Shown: positions 61,070 to 64,000 of the stretch, in pieces
How positions within the stretch are numbered: the first letter of the stretch is position 1
Layout of the letters: each line of letters starts with the position of its first letter
Assembly: GCA_910578405.1 (NCBI GenBank)
Contig: CAJTQO010000010.1
Coordinates: 3,175-67,174 of the forward strand
Source: an uncultured Lachnospiraceae bacterium
GTDB taxonomy: Bacteria > Bacillota > Clostridia > Lachnospirales > Lachnospiraceae
Direction: 5' to 3'
DNA: 64,000 nt
Program-made: the position numbers and the translations under genes
Notes under the pieces: generated by a model
Told to the model about the DNA's origin: nothing
Seen by the model: only the letters and a program-made list of their open reading frames with translations
Database searches by the model: none

Positions 61070-62049
61070 GCCTTGCCGCCCTCCTGGTAAATATCCCTTA
61101 CAATCTGCTCAATATCTGCATTTTGGATGGTAATGTCCCGGATAGAAACCCCTCCCTGCCGGATATGAAACAGGATTTCATCCACTGCATACTGCCCCTG
61201 CGCAAACGTAACCGTCACTTTCCCATCCTTTTGTTTCTTGGCCTGTACCCCCGGGAGAGAAATTTCCGGCGGCTCCCCTTCAAACGCAAGCTCCATCCGG
61301 CGCTCCCGTCCATAACGCTCCCGCAGCCCCTGCAGCCTTCCATCGTACAGGATGCTTCCGGCATTTATTACAATCACCCGGTCTACCAGTTTCTCCATAT
61401 CCACCACATCATGAGTAGTCAGCAACACTGTCACCTTCCGCTCCTGGTTGATTTTCAGTATAAATTCCCTTAACCGCTCTTTGGCCACCACATCCACGCC
61501 AATGGTCGGCTCATCCAAAAATAAGACATGCGGGTCATGCATTAGAGCCGCCGCCAAATCAGCCCTTACCCTCTGTCCCAGGCTTAATTGACGCACCGGC
61601 TGTCCAAGAAAAGGCTCCAAATCTAACAATCCGCAAAACATCTCCAGATTCCTTTTAAACCGGCCATCCTCAATCCGGTACATCTCCTTTAAAATACGCA
61701 GGCTGTCAATCACTGGCACATCCCACCAAAGGGAGGTCTTCTGTCCAAACACCACGCCGATGTTCTGTAAATGCGCTTTGCGCTCTATATGAGGCGTCAG
61801 CCCATTCACCTCTATGGAACCGCTGTCCGGCGTCAGGATGCCGGATAACATCTTAATCGTTGTAGATTTGCCTGCGCCGTTTTGCCCGATGTAGCCCACG
61901 GCTTCCCCATCCTGTATGTCAAAATCAATACCGTCCACAGCCCGGCGGATGGCATATTGCGGACGCACCAATGAACGCAGCGCAGCAAACCGGCCTTCCT
62001 GCGGCTGTGCAATCCGGTAAGTTTTCGTCAATTTTTTTACTGATATCAT
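61066..62049 (-). CDS. ABC-2 exporter ATP-binding protein
   Basis: A 327-residue ATPase. Walker A GQNGAGKST at about residue 55, Q-loop region FGQKTSLWWDVPV, signature LSLGQRVRADLAAAL (LSxGQ), Walker B VLFLDEPTIGVDV and H-loop TTHD are intact. FGQKTSLWWD is typical of the COG4586 subgroup. It is the first gene of the operon and its gene end overlaps the first permease by 4 bp. It drives the heterodimeric permease. Confidence 0.95.
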   Translation of the reverse strand: MISVKKLTKTYRIAQPQEGRFAALRSLVRPQYAIRRAVDGIDFDIQDGEAVGYIGQNGAGKSTTIKMLSGILTPDSGSIEVNGLTPHIERKAHLQNIGVVFGQKTSLWWDVPVIDSLRILKEMYRIEDGRFKRNLEMFCGLLDLEPFLGQPVRQLSLGQRVRADLAAALMHDPHVLFLDEPTIGVDVVAKERLREFILKINQERKVTVLLTTHDVVDMEKLVDRVIVINAGSILYDGRLQGLRERYGRERRMELAFEGEPPEISLPGVQAKKQKDGKVTVTFAQGQYAVDEILFHIRQGGVSIRDITIQNADIEQIVRDIYQEGGKA

Positions 62050-62299
62050 AGAAATATCGTTCCTCTCTAACTGTTTTTAATCTATTTTTCTAACCCGTCA
62101 CTTTCTCATACGCCTGTTCCGCTTCTTCCGCCATCCTGTCACTGGAAAAATAAAGAAGTCTCCATTGCCACTTCCCGCTCTTGTCTAAACAGACTGGCAA
62201 ATTCCTCAGAATTATGTATATTGTTTATGAAATTTAATTATACACCTTTATTTGAATAATGTATAGCCAAAACACATTCCGTAAAAAATTTAAATAGAA

Positions 62300-62328
62300 T
62301 TGCCATATTCTTCATACTATGTTAAAAT
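62300..62328 (+). promoter_or_regulatory. promoter of the leader-exporter unit
   Basis: TTGCCA (62300-62305), 17-bp spacer and TAAAAT (62323-62328). Transcription would start near 62335, leaving a leader of about 265 bases before the exporter. Bases 62050-62299 to the left are AT-rich and must hold the divergent ABC-2 promoter; I see no gene there. Confidence 0.65.
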
Positions 62329-62413
62329 GCCAACAGAAAAAACGCCTAATACGGCGCTGCCATGGATATCATTTCTTTATGGCCAAATATCATAACGAAA
62401 GGAGTCTATATCA

Positions 62414-62494
62414 ATGAGAACAACTGGAAAAATGACAAAACCACGAATCACTGCACGGAGGACAGGGAACTGCCTTTACCCGGAGCATGTTTGA
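62414..62494 (+). CDS. 26-residue leader peptide
   Basis: A short frame starting ATG AGA ACA ACT behind AAAGGAG and ending with TGA at 62492-62494. The product MRTTGKMTKPRITARR plus TGNCLYPEHV is basic, with no signal peptide. It precedes an ABC half-exporter by 104 bases. Codons 15-20 lie inside one arm of an alternative RNA stem, as in antibiotic-responsive leader peptides. It is called because of its ribosome binding site and position, not because of homology. Confidence 0.55.
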   Translation: MRTTGKMTKPRITARRTGNCLYPEHV

Positions 62495-62594
62495 AAAAGC
62501 TCTGATAATACTGCCAGCGCAGAATAAATCCCCTGTCTAAACAGGGAAGACAGTTCCAAATAGCAACTGCCCTCCGGAAACCTATCTATGGAGG
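62456..62594 (+). promoter_or_regulatory. putative translational attenuator of the exporter
   Basis: CGGAGGACAG (62456-62465, inside the leader frame) can pair with CTGCCCTCCG (62567-62576) at 9 of 10 positions. GGAACTG (62466-62472) can pair with CAGTTCC (62551-62557). The same CCTCC (62571-62575) can instead pair with the exporter ribosome binding site GGAGG (62590-62594). CCCTGT-CTAA-ACAGGG (62531-62546) forms a separate hairpin between. The two states are mutually exclusive, so leader translation can decide whether the exporter is translated. Confidence 0.5.
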
Positions 62595-62598
62595 ACAT

Positions 62599-64000
62599 AT
62601 GGAATCAAAATTTACAAAACAACGGGCAGTAAAATTTTTATCTTACTACAAGCCCCATCGCAACATATTTATTATGGACATGTTTTTTGCAGCCCTCAGC
62701 GCAGGCAGCGTCCTGCTTTTTCCGCTGGTTTCCGGTTATATTGCCAATGAAGTCTTCACCGGATGGAATGACGGTTCCTGGAAAAAGCTTCTGGCTGCGT
62801 CTTTGGTTTTAGCGCTGCTGACTGTCTTAAAAGTCGTAAGCAACATTATTTATGCCTACTTTGGCCATGCTATGGGGGCTAAGATGGAAGAATCCATGCG
62901 CAAAGAGTTATTCGCGCATTACGAATCTCTGTCCTTTGACTTCCATGCCAGGAACAGCTCCGGAAAACTGATGACGGTGCTTTCCAATGACCTGACCAAC
63001 ATGACGGAACTGTTCCATCACGCTCCGGAAGATTTGCTGATGACGGCAATCAAATTTATCGGCGCATTTTTTGTAATGCTTAGCATCCATATCCCGCTGA
63101 CCTTGATTGTTTTCTTCGCACTGCCATTCCTTGGAGTGGCAGCGTACTATACCGATAAAAAGATGGAGCAATGCCTTTTGGAAAATAAAAGGCATCTGTC
63201 TGACTTAAATGAATATGCGGAGGATACCCTTTCCGGCATACGCACGGTGAAAGCCTTTGGAAAGGAAAAAGAACATGAAAACCGCTTTCAGGGAAAAAAT
63301 GAAATATATACGTTAAGCAAATGCCTGTTCTACAAACTGGAAGCCTGCTTTTATGAGACAGTGGACGCCTGTCCGCAATTCCTGTCCATGCTGGTTGTTA
63401 TCTTTGGCTCTTTATTTATCGCTAGTGGAAAACTGGATGCGGCAGTCCTTGTCACATTCCTGCTCTATGCCGGAAGTCTGGCAGAGCCTATCCGCACTAT
63501 GCTTAATTTTATGCGCCTTTTTGAGGAAGGCAAGGCAAGCTTTATCCGCTTTATGGATATGATGGAAATAAAGTCTGCCATCCGGGAAAAACCGGAGGCA
63601 GCATCCTTAACCAGCCCACGCGGCGAAATCTCCTTTGACCAGGTTTCCTTCCACTACGGATATGAAACATCGGCAAAGCTTTCTGCCGCCAATGGCCGGC
63701 CGAATGTTTTGGGAAATGCCCCGGAATATGTTTTGGAGAACCTTTCTTTTCAGATTAAGAGCGGACAGACCGTGGCCTTTGCCGGAGCGTCCGGCATTGG
63801 AAAAACTACCATCGCTTCGCTTATTGCTCGGTTTTATGACGTTTGTGAGGGTTCTATCCGTCTGGACGGCATTGATTTGCGGGATTTGTCCCTGCGCTCC
63901 CTCCGGTCACATATCGGCATTGTCCAACAGGAAGTTACTATCTTTAATTCCACCATCCGGGAAAACATCCGTTATGGGCGTGAAAACGCCACAGAGGAAG
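62599..64000 (+). CDS. ABC half-exporter (permease-ATPase), cut by window edge
   Basis: 467 codons are visible and the frame is open to the end. The start is the ATG at 62599, four bases after GGAGG, and gives MESKFTKQRAVKFLSYYKPHR. Residues 20-310 form a type I exporter membrane domain with six hydrophobic segments. It includes the coupling-helix pattern LSFDFHARNSSGKLMTVLSNDL and LNEYAEDTLSGIRTVKAFGKE. The ATPase begins near residue 340, with Walker A GASGIGKTT near residue 399 and the Q-loop QQEV. The signature and Walker B lie outside. A basic leader peptide and RNA switch upstream suggest a drug or peptide exporter induced by a translation inhibitor; this is inference. Confidence 0.92.
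   Translation, partial: MESKFTKQRAVKFLSYYKPHRNIFIMDMFFAALSAGSVLLFPLVSGYIANEVFTGWNDGSWKKLLAASLVLALLTVLKVVSNIIYAYFGHAMGAKMEESMRKELFAHYESLSFDFHARNSSGKLMTVLSNDLTNMTELFHHAPEDLLMTAIKFIGAFFVMLSIHIPLTLIVFFALPFLGVAAYYTDKKMEQCLLENKRHLSDLNEYAEDTLSGIRTVKAFGKEKEHENRFQGKNEIYTLSKCLFYKLEACFYETVDACPQFLSMLVVIFGSLFIASGKLDAAVLVTFLLYAGSLAEPIRTMLNFMRLFEEGKASFIRFMDMMEIKSAIREKPEAASLTSPRGEISFDQVSFHYGYETSAKLSAANGRPNVLGNAPEYVLENLSFQIKSGQTVAFAGASGIGKTTIASLIARFYDVCEGSIRLDGIDLRDLSLRSLRSHIGIVQQEVTIFNSTIRENIRYGRENATEE

Overview
The window looks like a chromosome segment of a gut Clostridia bacterium, most likely Lachnospiraceae. Supporting signs are strong AGGAGG-type ribosome binding sites, TTGACA/TATAAT promoters, a feoA-feoA-feoB locus with a tiny Cys-rich partner, a DUF5717-type giant protein, and a PurF-like protein of the MGGFFG type. 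Almost everything between 8.4 and 62 kb lies on the minus strand. No rRNA, tRNA, CRISPR array or transposase gene was seen.

Layout. 1-7.5 kb: the tail of one AraC regulator, then an alpha-galactoside locus (GH36 alpha-galactosidase, two ABC permeases, a lipoprotein binding protein, and a divergent AraC regulator). The leader of the binding-protein gene carries about 3.4 tandem copies of a ~102-bp repeat. 7.6-8.3 kb: a coiled-coil protein with 42-bp internal repeats. 8.4-11.6 kb: ferrous iron uptake (feoA, feoA, feoB and an overlapping 45-residue Cys-rich membrane protein) behind a promoter with two Fur-box-like palindromes. 11.6-16.3 kb: GH3 glycosidase, TM2-domain protein and a GPH-type sugar symporter.

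16.7-50.0 kb: the main feature, a ~33-kb run of about 31 co-directional, overlapping or closely spaced glycan genes. It begins with a serine-recombinase-like protein that has lost its catalytic residues, preceded by a good promoter and an 18-bp perfect palindrome. It ends at a hairpin terminator next to a 154-bp palindromic element. It contains a legionaminic-acid-like pathway (legB, ptmE, neuD, neuB, a formyltransferase fused to a NeuC-type epimerase, PIG-L deacetylase, CMP-sugar synthetase), a UDP-ManNAcA pathway (wecB, wecC), a third sugar-activation set (SIS isomerase, nucleotidyltransferase-kinase fusion, HAD phosphatase), many glycosyltransferases, methyltransferases, two NodB-like deacetylases, and WcbI and WbqC homologues. 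No flippase, polymerase, ABC exporter or initiating membrane transferase is present, which suggests cytoplasmic glycosylation of a carrier such as a protein. A small Rossmann-like module recurs in about ten of these proteins. Two Rossmann-methyltransferase genes are each interrupted by a single in-frame TAG.

50.1-57.7 kb: a PurF-like protein without the N-terminal cysteine, purB, purC, and a 1203-residue DUF5717-type protein with a long, repeat-containing leader. 58.5-62.0 kb: a short-chain dehydrogenase and a three-gene ABC-2 exporter. 62.3-64.0 kb (plus strand): a 26-codon leader peptide, mutually exclusive RNA stems that can hide or free the ribosome binding site, and an ABC half-exporter that runs off the window.
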